From: Vibrio crassostreae
GTDB taxonomy: Bacteria > Pseudomonadota > Gammaproteobacteria > Enterobacterales > Vibrionaceae
NCBI RefSeq assembly: GCF_024347415.1
Contig: NZ_AP025476.1
Span: forward strand, 2,232,001-2,296,000
Length of the DNA: 64,000 nt
Reading direction: 5' to 3'
Made by a program: the position numbers and the translations under genes. Shown in pieces: positions 25,740 through 33,808 of the stretch (positions within the stretch are counted from its first letter, which is position 1; the number at the start of each line of letters is the position of its first letter). Below the pieces are notes generated by a model. The model worked only from the letters and a program-made list of their open reading frames with translations. It made no database searches and was not told the DNA's origin.

Positions 25740-28553
25740 CTATTCAGGCATAAACGAAAATACTAATTGCTCCAATTCTAAGCCTAATTTGATGAATTCA
25801 ATATCCAAAGAATAAAAGCCTTTATCAAGCTTAACGGAGAGCCCCTCAACTGAAACTGTCTCGCCATTAGTACCATTCACTGATAGAGACATCGCGTACA
25901 CGTTATTGAGACTTAAACTACACGCAGATTGAGCCAAAGTGCCACTATCGTAGTTAACAATACCTGCACATCGATACACACCAGCCTGTTTAACTTCCAA
26001 AACAATGCTACGGTTTTCTCTGATATTAAGTGGTAATACTATTGCATGTTGCTCTGCCGTCAGAGAGCAAAAGTCTCCATCAGTTTTACTCTGTTGTTTA
26101 TTAAGATTTTGGGTCGCCTCAAAGCTCTTAACTGGATCAAAAGCGACTAATGGGCGACCCATTGCTGGAGAGTCCATAATAAAACGACAAATATTCATCG
26201 CGCTTCGTTGCAACTCCCCTAAGCTCAACGTTCCGTTTTCAAGCGCCTGTAACGTATCGTCATTCGACACGTTATTTTCCGCACCATCATGCTCAACAAC
26301 CATATAAAGATCATTTTGAGAGCGAAGCATAAAGGATGTGTAACTTCGACTTTCAGAGCCACCTTTGATTGGGTCATTCATTTTTGCCCACCAATCCGTC
26401 ATCACTATCCCTTTATAACCCCACTCCCCACGAAGAATCGTAGTATTGAGGTCGTAATTGGATGCAGCCCAGTGACCATTAATAGGGTTGTAGGAGGTCA
26501 TAACACTCGAAGCTCCTCCTTGTTTTACCGCTATTTCAAAAGGCTTCAGATGAATCTCACGAAGTGCTCTTTGAGATATAACACTATCAACATCAAACCG
26601 TGACGTTTCTTGATCATTCGCCACCAAATGCTTGATTGTGCCAGATACTCCTGCAGCTTTAAGACCAAGAGTTTGAGATGCAGCTATTACCCCTGAGAGA
26701 AATGGATCTTCTGAGAAATACTCAAAATTTCGACCATTCAAAGGGTGGCGGTGGATGTTAATCCCAGGACCAAGCAACGTATCAATATGATTGGCTTGCA
26801 TCTCTTTCCCCACTAAATGAAATAGTTTCTCATTCAGTTCTGGGTTCCATGTACAGCCTAATAATGTACCAATTGGGACTTGAGATGCTTTATGTCCGCT
26901 GTCCATTCGGATACCAGACGGACCATCAGCAGCTGCAACGACAGGGATGCCTAAATCAAATAAGCTCGGCGAAACACCCCCAAAAGCAGCAGCAGTACCT
27001 GGCGTCACCTTAGGGCTGCACATACCTTCCCCACGAACAATTGTCGCTAACTGCTTTACGGTCATTTGCGAGATAAATTCGTCAATGTTCGCTCGCCCCT
27101 GCTTAACATCCAGTAAACGAATGCCCGTATCTTCACCAAGAGGAATAGAGCTTGGAAGCTCACTCAGAATACGTTTACTCAAATCAATAGTTCGTAGTGG
27201 TACAGATTCATAGTCACAAATGTAAACCCCATTTTGCCCTATCTCTTTTGGAACGAGCCTTTTAAAAGCGGTGACGGGTGCCAGAGCTTCCGTTAGTCGC
27301 TCAACAACTATTAGCTCATCCACTTTTATGCTTTCGTCAACTAGCCTTGCTTGTCGAACGCTGCCTCCTAGATAAAAGTGATATTCTCCAGCTTCAAGTA
27401 CGTAACTATTTGGGTGTCCCGTTTTACCGCAGTCATCAAATGATGCGAAGGAAGATAGAGGACATGAAATTGTCAAACACACCGTTTCTTGCGGGTCCAA
27501 GGTCGGTGTTTTCACAAACCCGATCAGTGCTCGTGTTGGCTTACCAAGATGACCTTGAGGCGCTTCAACATATAATTGAACAACATCCTTGCCACTGTAT
27601 TTCTCACCTATGTTTTTAACTTCAATATCAAATACCAACTCTTGTTCAGAGCCAGAACCAAGAATCGTTAGCGCATTTAATTGATTGGAAAAGCGGGTGT
27701 AGGACAGCCCAAAACCAAACTCAAATTGAACAGCTTTAAGATTGAAAGTTTCAAAATACCGATACCCGACATAGATATCTTCTTGGTACAGATTACGCTC
27801 TTTATTTCCGAAGCTAGCGCTGGAAGGGTAATCAGATAAAGAGTGCGCAATAGTGTCGGTCAAACGTCCACTCGGGCTAACATCACCTGATAAAACATCC
27901 GCAAGTGCATGCCCACCTTCCATGCCTGCAGCCCAGCTATACAAAATTGCCTTGATCGACCTTGCATCTTTGAGTGAGCTTACCCATGACATATCAATAA
28001 TGTTGGTCACGTTCAGTATCACAATGACATCATCAAAATGTTCCGTCACTTTCTCCAACATTTGCATTTCGAGGGCGGTTAAATTGTAACTGCCTTGTTG
28101 CTGTGCATTATCTTGATCCTCACCAGCTGTTCGACCGATAAAAATAACGGCTTTGTTAGATTTGGCGGCGGCATCCATCACAACAGAAGCTGAAAGAGGC
28201 ATTTCATCTTGAAACCAAGGTTCAGCTGCCCAACCACCACCGCCGTCATTGAACGGGTTGTCCTTGACCCAACGTTGGTATACCTCCACCAAACTGAGAT
28301 TAAGATTGATGTTTGGATTCTCATACAAGCCCTGTAATGCATTAACTGAATAAGGGACATTCACCGCTCCACCAGATCCAGTGCCACTTCGGTAGGTATC
28401 AATCTGACAGCGACCAAAAAGAGACACCGTATCACTAGCCTGCAATGGCAATATTGAATCACTATTTTTTAGTAGCACAATGCCCTCAGTAGCCGCTTGT
28501 CGACTTATGGGTGCAAGCTGCTTCTGTGCTTCGAGAATTTCCACAGTATTCAT
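25740..28553 (-). CDS. GH3 beta-glucosidase with permuted domain order
   Basis: A 937-residue glycoside hydrolase family 3 protein. The usual second (alpha/beta sandwich) domain comes first (about 10-260, with AVIFIGRTAGEDQDN holding the probable acid/base region), then a fibronectin-III-like segment (about 300-400), then the TIM-barrel domain (about 480-800) with GPGINIHRHPLNGRNFEY and the nucleophile Asp720 in VMTDWW. A C-terminal beta-rich region of about 100 residues follows. This inverted order is known in some gut-bacterial beta-glucosidases. It has no signal peptide, so it acts in the cytoplasm on imported beta-glucosides. AGGA 6 bases before the ATG supports the start. No copy of the LacI operator precedes it; the divergent AraC gene may control it. 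Confidence 0.88.
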   Translation of the reverse strand: MNTVEILEAQKQLAPISRQAATEGIVLLKNSDSILPLQASDTVSLFGRCQIDTYRSGTGSGGAVNVPYSVNALQGLYENPNINLNLSLVEVYQRWVKDNPFNDGGGGWAAEPWFQDEMPLSASVVMDAAAKSNKAVIFIGRTAGEDQDNAQQQGSYNLTALEMQMLEKVTEHFDDVIVILNVTNIIDMSWVSSLKDARSIKAILYSWAAGMEGGHALADVLSGDVSPSGRLTDTIAHSLSDYPSSASFGNKERNLYQEDIYVGYRYFETFNLKAVQFEFGFGLSYTRFSNQLNALTILGSGSEQELVFDIEVKNIGEKYSGKDVVQLYVEAPQGHLGKPTRALIGFVKTPTLDPQETVCLTISCPLSSFASFDDCGKTGHPNSYVLEAGEYHFYLGGSVRQARLVDESIKVDELIVVERLTEALAPVTAFKRLVPKEIGQNGVYICDYESVPLRTIDLSKRILSELPSSIPLGEDTGIRLLDVKQGRANIDEFISQMTVKQLATIVRGEGMCSPKVTPGTAAAFGGVSPSLFDLGIPVVAAADGPSGIRMDSGHKASQVPIGTLLGCTWNPELNEKLFHLVGKEMQANHIDTLLGPGINIHRHPLNGRNFEYFSEDPFLSGVIAASQTLGLKAAGVSGTIKHLVANDQETSRFDVDSVISQRALREIHLKPFEIAVKQGGASSVMTSYNPINGHWAASNYDLNTTILRGEWGYKGIVMTDWWAKMNDPIKGGSESRSYTSFMLRSQNDLYMVVEHDGAENNVSNDDTLQALENGTLSLGELQRSAMNICRFIMDSPAMGRPLVAFDPVKSFEATQNLNKQQSKTDGDFCSLTAEQHAIVLPLNIRENRSIVLEVKQAGVYRCAGIVNYDSGTLAQSACSLSLNNVYAMSLSVNGTNGETVSVEGLSVKLDKGFYSLDIEFIKLGLELEQLVFSFMPE

Positions 28554-28668
28554 TTAAAGTCCTACTATTTTTTTACTTAGAGCAAAAATTTGACCTCTCG
28601 CTCTAAAAGTTAATATTGTCTTTGTTCAAAAAATAGTAATCTTAACCACGGCGTGTAACTACCAAATA

Positions 28669-28696
28669 AGCGACAGAAATAGGTAAAATAGCGACA
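28669..28696. promoter_or_regulatory. Direct repeats in the GH3-araC gap
   Basis: AGCGACA occurs at 28669-28675 and 28690-28696, exactly 21 bases apart, each preceded by an A/T-rich AATA. Direct repeats on one DNA face are typical for AraC-type proteins. The second copy overlaps the araC-type start codon, which would suit autorepression. Confidence 0.4.
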
Positions 28697-29574
28697 TGAA
28701 AACCAAGTTTAGACTCCAAAGTCATCAGAGATATCCTCAGATCAAATTTGCCTATGTCGATGGTCATCACGATTTCGACTTTGACGTACATAGCCATGAC
28801 TTTTCTGAACTTTTCTTAGTTGTGAGTGGTAGTGGAAAGCATACGGTAGCTAGCCACACTTACCCTTTAAGTACAGGAGATGTATTTGTTATTAATGGGG
28901 ATATTGAACATGGATTTTGTGAAGTAAATAAACTGAAGATTGTAAACTTGATGTTTGATACGGCATTGCCTTTTTTTGAGGTACCTTCAATGCGTCAAAT
29001 GCCAGGTTATCAAGCGCTTTTCAAGGTAGAACCAATTGCTCGACAAGCATCTGAATATCAAGCAAAGCTTACGTTATCACTTTCTCAGTTGAAACGAATC
29101 AATGGACTTCTACAACAAATCAAATCGGAATACGACAACGCAGAACAGGGGTTTGAAATCATATTGACGAGCACAATGCAGCAACTTGCGATAGAACTTG
29201 CTCGGCGATATCAAGAACAGACCCATAGCTTACCAAAAACAACCCTGGCATTGAGCCGTGCTCTCGCACATATTGACCGTCATTACAAAGAAGTAGGATT
29301 AGATACAGAAACCATTGCGCAAGCGGCCTATATCAGCAAGCGGCAACTAGAAAGGTTATTCAGGCAGTTTTTAAATACATCCCCAAACCAATACGTCAAA
29401 GACCTTCAAATTCGACACTCGGCATCCTTATTATTAAACGACAACAAAAGCATCCAACACATTGCTGAGTCTTGCGGCTTTTCTGACAGCAACTATTTCT
29501 CCAAATGTTTTAAGGCCCAAAATGGATGCAGCCCTCGCGAATTTAGAAAGCAACATTCTTCCCATAACTCATAA
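28696..29574 (+). CDS. AraC family transcriptional regulator
   Basis: A 292-residue regulator: an N-terminal cupin-like sensing domain (about 20-90, HSHDFSELFLVVSGSGKHTV, GDVFVINGDIEHGF) and a C-terminal double helix-turn-helix (about 190-288, IAQAAYISKRQLERLFRQFL, NTSPNQYVKDLQIRHSASLL, IAESCGFSDSNYFSKCFKAQNG). It is divergent from the GH3 gene across 142 bases, so it probably controls that gene in response to a sugar. The ribosome binding site is poor, with AGG 12 bases from the ATG. Its inducer is unknown; a beta-glucoside is a fair guess. Confidence 0.88.
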   Translation: MKTKFRLQSHQRYPQIKFAYVDGHHDFDFDVHSHDFSELFLVVSGSGKHTVASHTYPLSTGDVFVINGDIEHGFCEVNKLKIVNLMFDTALPFFEVPSMRQMPGYQALFKVEPIARQASEYQAKLTLSLSQLKRINGLLQQIKSEYDNAEQGFEIILTSTMQQLAIELARRYQEQTHSLPKTTLALSRALAHIDRHYKEVGLDTETIAQAAYISKRQLERLFRQFLNTSPNQYVKDLQIRHSASLLLNDNKSIQHIAESCGFSDSNYFSKCFKAQNGCSPREFRKQHSSHNS

Positions 29575-29583
29575 CCCTTTCCC

Positions 29584-29618
29584 CCTTAAACCTTAAACCT
29601 TAAGCCTTAAGCCTTAAA
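29584..29618. repeat. Heptamer tandem repeat, CCTTAA(A/G)
   Basis: Five contiguous 7-base units (A, A, G, G, A variants at position 7) start 10 bases after the AraC stop codon. The array is in non-coding sequence. A second, unrelated heptamer array is present after aspS. Confidence 0.85.
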
Positions 29619-29636
29619 AGATTAGATATTTCACAC

Positions 29637-29664
29637 ATAAAAAAACCGCTCCTTTCGAAGCGGT
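29637..29664 (-). terminator. Terminator on the minus strand, downstream of the porin gene
   Basis: ACCGCT / AGCGGT pair around an 8-base loop, and on the minus strand the hairpin is followed by seven T residues. It is 210 bases beyond the porin stop codon, so the porin transcript would carry a long 3' region that includes the structured element at 29783-29849. Confidence 0.7.
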
Positions 29665-29782
29665 CGATGAGTATCTTTGGCAAGAACACATTTGAAACGA
29701 AACTCAAATATGGAAGACTCATAGCAATAAAAATGAAACTCTTTGTGCTGCTAGGAAAGAGCTCAACTATTGCAATAAATAG

Positions 29783-29849
29783 GATATCGAGAACCTTGCC
29801 CGCCCTAAAGGCAAGGCCGTCATACCACTCCCCCGGTATGCTCGATATC
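29783..29849. other. Three-way-junction inverted-repeat element, possible structured RNA
   Basis: Three nested perfect helices fit one 67-base unit: an outer 9-bp stem GATATCGAG (29783-29791) / CTCGATATC (29841-29849), and inside it a 7-bp stem CCTTGCC / GGCAAGG (29794-29816) and a 6-bp stem CATACC / GGTATG (29821-29840). No T-run follows on either strand. Both strands can fold. It lies in the 300-base gap between the AraC gene and the porin gene, in the porin 3' region. Small open frames on both strands here have no recognisable product. Could be an RNA element, a processing site or part of a small repeat; not matched to a known family. Confidence 0.5.
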
Positions 29850-29874
29850 ACTTAAGACCCGAAGGTAAAAAATT

Positions 29875-31206
29875 CTACCACCACATGTCAGCTTGAATAC
29901 CTACAACAAAGTCACCCTCTTTACCCGTACCATCTTGCATTTCACCATCAAGGTAAGATGCCATGAAGCGAATTTCTGGAGATGGACCGAAGCCAGAGTG
30001 CACAACTAGAGTCGGTGCTACTGTTAGCTTGTAATCATAAGAATTCTTTGACTCACCATTACGGTCTTCGTAGTTGTACATGTAACCAGCTTCGGTAGCG
30101 ATAAAGAAGTTTTCTGAAATTGGGAACGTTGGTCGCACCATTGCTGATACCCAGCCGTCTGTGTCACCATTGTCAAAATCGTTGTACTGGGTTTGAAGAG
30201 AGTGGAAAATATTCACACCATTTTCAAAAAAGTACCCACCCCATGCTAAAGCACGTAGCGATACATCGTTTTCATCAACAGCCTTCAAACAAGACGTACC
30301 ACAGCCCGTGCCTGTCGTTAACCAACTTTGATAGTCGCTACCAGGCTTGTACGTGTTGTAAGTCGTAAGAGTACCGCCTAAAAGGTTACCTGAACCTAAG
30401 CCTTTACCAGCCTGCGCGATGTATTTTGTAAAACCTTTATCTGACAACCCAAAGACAGACTCAGTGTGAACAATTGCCGTCATTTCATAGCCATTCTCAG
30501 CGAATGCTTCTGGGCCATTACCAAAACCTAAATCGACCATATTGTCTGGCATATACTTAGCCATAGCGTGAAGCTCAACACTACCAAAGTTCACGCCAGC
30601 ATGAAGTGCATGCATGATGTTGTTGCTGTCACCCCAGAAACTTGTATCGCCAGAGTCATCGCTTGCAATATAAGCAAAGTCCCACTTATTACCACCTAGC
30701 TCAACACCTTCAATACCAACACCAGTACCTGACATATCCGTGTAGAAAAAGTCGGTCATAAAGATGTAATTATCTTTACCATAAAAGCGCTTACCACCCC
30801 ATACAACACCGGTTTCAGATACACCTTCAAACTCGACAAAAGTTTCTGCCATACCAATTTCGCTGTTGGTTGCATCGGCATTGGCACCAAGTTGGTTGGT
30901 TGCATATTCCGCATTGTTGGCTGCTGCTCGTGTTTTGATTCGAATTTTCTGACCACCGTCATTCTCAAAATTTTTCTGCAGTGCTACTTCAAAGTGGCTA
31001 TCCGACTCAACACCCAATCGACCTAAACGCTCTTTAGATGCTGGGAACTTTGCTCGTTTAAAATCGTCATTTTCACTGAATAGAACACCAGCACGGAAAT
31101 AGCCGTGAAATTCAAATCCATCCGATTTTTCGGCATATGCAGTAGGTACAGTAGACAAGCCAGCAGTAGCGACTAAACAAGCAAGGGTAAGCTTAGAAAG
31201 TTTCAT
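29875..31206 (-). CDS. LamB-type outer-membrane carbohydrate porin
   Basis: A 443-residue outer-membrane protein with a signal peptide (MKLSKLTLACLVATAG, ending near TAYA). The segment FEFHGYFRAGVLFSE, then EIGMAETFVEFEG, VWGGKRFYG and DFFYTDMSGTGVGIEG, follows the LamB/maltoporin family; the C-terminus ends in an aromatic residue (ADMWW), as outer-membrane barrels do. It most likely admits glucan oligosaccharides from the GH16 enzyme. GGAG 6 bases upstream selects the ATG at 31206 over a start six codons earlier. A TATAAT -10 box (31225-31230, minus strand) adjoins operator 2, so repression by the LacI protein is well supported. It may equally be a general oligosaccharide porin. Confidence 0.87.
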   Translation of the reverse strand: MKLSKLTLACLVATAGLSTVPTAYAEKSDGFEFHGYFRAGVLFSENDDFKRAKFPASKERLGRLGVESDSHFEVALQKNFENDGGQKIRIKTRAAANNAEYATNQLGANADATNSEIGMAETFVEFEGVSETGVVWGGKRFYGKDNYIFMTDFFYTDMSGTGVGIEGVELGGNKWDFAYIASDDSGDTSFWGDSNNIMHALHAGVNFGSVELHAMAKYMPDNMVDLGFGNGPEAFAENGYEMTAIVHTESVFGLSDKGFTKYIAQAGKGLGSGNLLGGTLTTYNTYKPGSDYQSWLTTGTGCGTSCLKAVDENDVSLRALAWGGYFFENGVNIFHSLQTQYNDFDNGDTDGWVSAMVRPTFPISENFFIATEAGYMYNYEDRNGESKNSYDYKLTVAPTLVVHSGFGPSPEIRFMASYLDGEMQDGTGKEGDFVVGIQADMWW

Positions 31207-31224
31207 AATAACTCCATGTTCCAA

Positions 31225-31255
31225 ATTATACTTTCAAAAAGAAAGCGCTTTCTTT
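31225..31255 (-). promoter_or_regulatory. Porin promoter -10 box and LacI-family operator 2
   Basis: On the minus strand a TATAAT (31225-31230) lies 19 bases before the porin ATG. The 18-bp perfect palindrome AAAGAAAGCGCTTTCTTT (31238-31255) covers the spacer and -35 region, so bound repressor would exclude RNA polymerase. Confidence 0.85.
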
Positions 31256-31411
31256 ATTTTTCTTAAAAAAACCAATCGAACAGATTTAAAGAAGATCAAA
31301 TCTAAGCCCACATTCACTATGCACTCTTAACCTTATTGGCTTTAACCGCTCAGTTGGTATGGAAAGAGTATAAATGGATCTTGTGAATATAAACCGTGAT
31401 CAACCCCACCA

Positions 31412-31427
31412 AAGAAAGCGCTTTCTT
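31412..31427. promoter_or_regulatory. LacI-family operator 3 (distal porin site)
   Basis: A perfect AAGAAAGCGCTTTCTT, 173 bases (centre to centre) upstream of operator 2. It may serve as an auxiliary operator for looping. The rest of the 456-base gap 31207-31662 is AT-rich and holds only the terminator at 31597. Confidence 0.85.
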
Positions 31428-31596
31428 ATGCATGAGTCACAAAAATAGAGATGTTAAGTATTTTGTTTGAACAATCATGGAAACAAGTAAAATATCACTG
31501 TTCACATATTAAGGACGAATTACTCCGTTCAATCACTCAGAACCTATTTCGGAATACATCGTCGATTATCTTCCTGGAATGCTCGTCGAAATAAAA

Positions 31597-31625
31597 AAGG
31601 GAACATACATCGTATGTTCCCTTTA
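31597..31625. terminator. Bidirectional terminator of the GH16 gene
   Basis: A perfect 13-bp stem AAAGGGAACATAC / GTATGTTCCCTTT with a 3-base loop, flanked by A residues on the left (T residues on the minus strand). It is 38 bases beyond the GH16 stop codon on the minus strand. Confidence 0.88.
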
Positions 31626-31662
31626 TATTCAGAATTTTATTCAAACCCTTTTGTTAAAAAGC

Positions 31663-33261
31663 TTACTTTTCAAATCGAATATTGTCTAATTTAAAACTCA
31701 TTTCTCCTTGAGGCTCAAACACTAAAAGGTTAGTGATCGTTGTTGGATCAGCTTGATTCCCACCAGCAAAACGGTTGTCTCTCTTTAAAATGTCAGCGAT
31801 TGGAATACGTACCGTCTTCCATTCATTGATTGCTGATAGCGGCACGGTATAGTCACTTGTTTTCGGCCAGCCACTGTCCATCTTAACCAATAGTTCAACC
31901 CCGTCGGCCATGCTCTCAACTTTCAAGTCAAAGACCAGTTCACCCGTTTCTTGCCAATGTGTCACATCTGTTACAGGAGAACGAAAATAGATATTTCCTG
32001 ATCCTTGATTCTTATTCACTTGTAGCACTGTTCCACGATCTGGTTCGGTCACTTCTTGATAGTCAACAATATCCAATGGATCATAGCTTGCATAAGCCAA
32101 GCTTGCGTTAAGAGTTTCGGTAAAAATCTCCAACGTTGGTCCATCAGCATAACTATCATCGGTTGCTAAGATCTCTGGAGCTTCGTGCCCTATCACTTGT
32201 ATTGCATGTTCAGAGCGACTTGCACACCCTTTTCCTTTCCAACGATCAACCTTACAACGGTATACCTTGACCGAATCAACTAGCATTGTTTTCGGAAACA
32301 AACCTTCGTCGATGCCTTTATCATTTGCGTTCGCTGACCACGCCCCACCGACAGCCAAGTTCAATAACAAATGAAACTTTTCATCAAACGGAGCTGCTCC
32401 ACTCGCATTAATGAGTTTCCCTTCTTCCGCTTCATATTGGCTGTACCAGCCCTCTTGAGTTTGAGTCGCGTAATGAATATTGTCTACATACCAACGAATT
32501 TCACCTTCTTCCCACTCAATCGCGTATGTATGGAAGCCCTCAGTAGGGTTCACACCATTTGGCAATGTCGCGGCTTGCCCTTTATAAACATTGTCTGGCC
32601 AATTTCGTCCGTAATGTAACGTCCCGTAGACCCGGTTTTCTAGAGCATCATTTTTCGCTCCCGCCGCATCTGAAAGTGTGTTTAGGTTAACCGCTTCCAT
32701 AATATCGATTTCGCCAGAAGCAGCCCATGTACCATATTTATTGTCGGTTGGCAGCATCCAAATCGCGGGCCATGAACCTTGTCCACCGGGTAACTTTGCT
32801 CTGATTTCATAACGGCCATATTTGGTGTCACGCTTGTCTCTTGTACTTAGCCTCGCAGAAGTATAAGGGAGTGTTTTAGTTGCTCCGCCAATCGTACCTT
32901 CGGCATTGTCAGGCCCAGTATGACTTTGCTTCAGCGCGACAATGTGTAAAAAGCCATCTTTAACAAATGCGTTATTAGGATCATCCGTGTAGCACTGTTG
33001 TTCATTGTTCCCTCCTCCCCAACAGTTCACTTCTAATGACCAATTACGTTTATTTATTTGCTCGCCTTCAAACTGGTCTTCCCACACCAATTGCCAGTCT
33101 GAACTTAAAGTAACTGGAGCATGGGATAGCACAATCGCTTTTTCAGTTTGAGCTAAGTCAGCACTTTCGGATACCGGCAGCTCTATCGCCGTGCAGCCAG
33201 ACATCAAAGCGGCAGAAATAAAAGACGTTAATATCTTTACCTGATTGGTTAGATCTTGCAT
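31663..33261 (-). CDS. GH16 endo-beta-glucanase (laminarinase-type) lipoprotein
   Basis: A 532-residue protein with a lipoprotein signal (lipobox ALMSGC, Cys23) and a glycoside hydrolase family 16 domain (about 50-330). The catalytic motif is GEIDIMEAV, with nucleophile Glu184, Asp186 and acid/base Glu189; substrate-binding WPAIWMLP precedes it. The sequence is of the laminarinase (beta-1,3-glucanase) type. The last 170 residues form a beta-rich, galactose-binding-like domain (DNIRF end) that probably binds carbohydrate. It is expected on the outer membrane, where it cuts glucan to oligosaccharides for the LamB-type porin. AAGGAG about 6 bases upstream selects the ATG at 33261. Operator 4 lies 172 bases upstream. 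Action on mixed-linkage glucan is not excluded. Confidence 0.88.
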   Translation of the reverse strand: MQDLTNQVKILTSFISAALMSGCTAIELPVSESADLAQTEKAIVLSHAPVTLSSDWQLVWEDQFEGEQINKRNWSLEVNCWGGGNNEQQCYTDDPNNAFVKDGFLHIVALKQSHTGPDNAEGTIGGATKTLPYTSARLSTRDKRDTKYGRYEIRAKLPGGQGSWPAIWMLPTDNKYGTWAASGEIDIMEAVNLNTLSDAAGAKNDALENRVYGTLHYGRNWPDNVYKGQAATLPNGVNPTEGFHTYAIEWEEGEIRWYVDNIHYATQTQEGWYSQYEAEEGKLINASGAAPFDEKFHLLLNLAVGGAWSANANDKGIDEGLFPKTMLVDSVKVYRCKVDRWKGKGCASRSEHAIQVIGHEAPEILATDDSYADGPTLEIFTETLNASLAYASYDPLDIVDYQEVTEPDRGTVLQVNKNQGSGNIYFRSPVTDVTHWQETGELVFDLKVESMADGVELLVKMDSGWPKTSDYTVPLSAINEWKTVRIPIADILKRDNRFAGGNQADPTTITNLLVFEPQGEMSFKLDNIRFEK

Positions 33262-33433
33262 TACAACTCCTTGTATCACGACTTTCTAAGCAGGCGACAC
33301 GTAATATCGGAGCCCATAACAGAAAGTCGATAAATGAATAAGTCTGCGAGCATGGACCCAATATGCCATGCACGACTGTTTCAAAATGAGTATATAAAAG
33401 TGCATAGTTCAAAAAAGAGACAACGCTCACCTT

Positions 33434-33449
33434 AAGAAAGCGCTTTCTT
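33434..33449. promoter_or_regulatory. LacI-family operator 4 (GH16 side)
   Basis: A perfect AAGAAAGCGCTTTCTT in the 547-base gap between the divergent GH16 and lacI-type genes, 172 bases from the GH16 start. Apart from operators 4 and 5 no other clear signal was seen in this AT-rich gap. Confidence 0.85.
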
Positions 33450-33617
33450 GTTGAGTTTCACATTTTGCTAAAATTCGTTGTGGTTTGTGTAGATTCTCAA
33501 GAATTTTTTGACCTGATTATCTGCATAACACCCTAGAATCCCTTTTATTCTCAGGCTTCTATTTTTTCTAGCTTACAACGAAGCTCAGAAAAACAGATTC
33601 ACTTTTATCACAATACA

Positions 33618-33633
33618 AAGAAAGCGCTTGCTT
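33618..33633. promoter_or_regulatory. LacI-family operator 5 (lacI side)
   Basis: AAGAAAGCGCTTGCTT, one mismatch to the perfect palindrome, 175 bases upstream of the lacI-type start and 184 bases from operator 4. It suggests autoregulation of the repressor. Confidence 0.75.
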
Positions 33634-33808
33634 GATATTTGAACGAGTATATGGAAATATTCGTGACCTTACTTTGTATGCTTAACCTTCAAATTTAGCG
33701 TTAAGCAGTTCAGAGTTTTTAAATATTAATCATTGGATTGCTAGGCTCTTATTGATCACGAAGGTAATATAGCTTAGTTCACTCCTTGTAGAGATAAGGC
33801 CACTACCA

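Noticed and set aside
29600..29855. Two small open frames, one on each strand, between the AraC and porin genes
   Set aside because: They overlap each other, the terminator hairpin and the three-way-junction element; neither has a good ribosome binding site or a known product.
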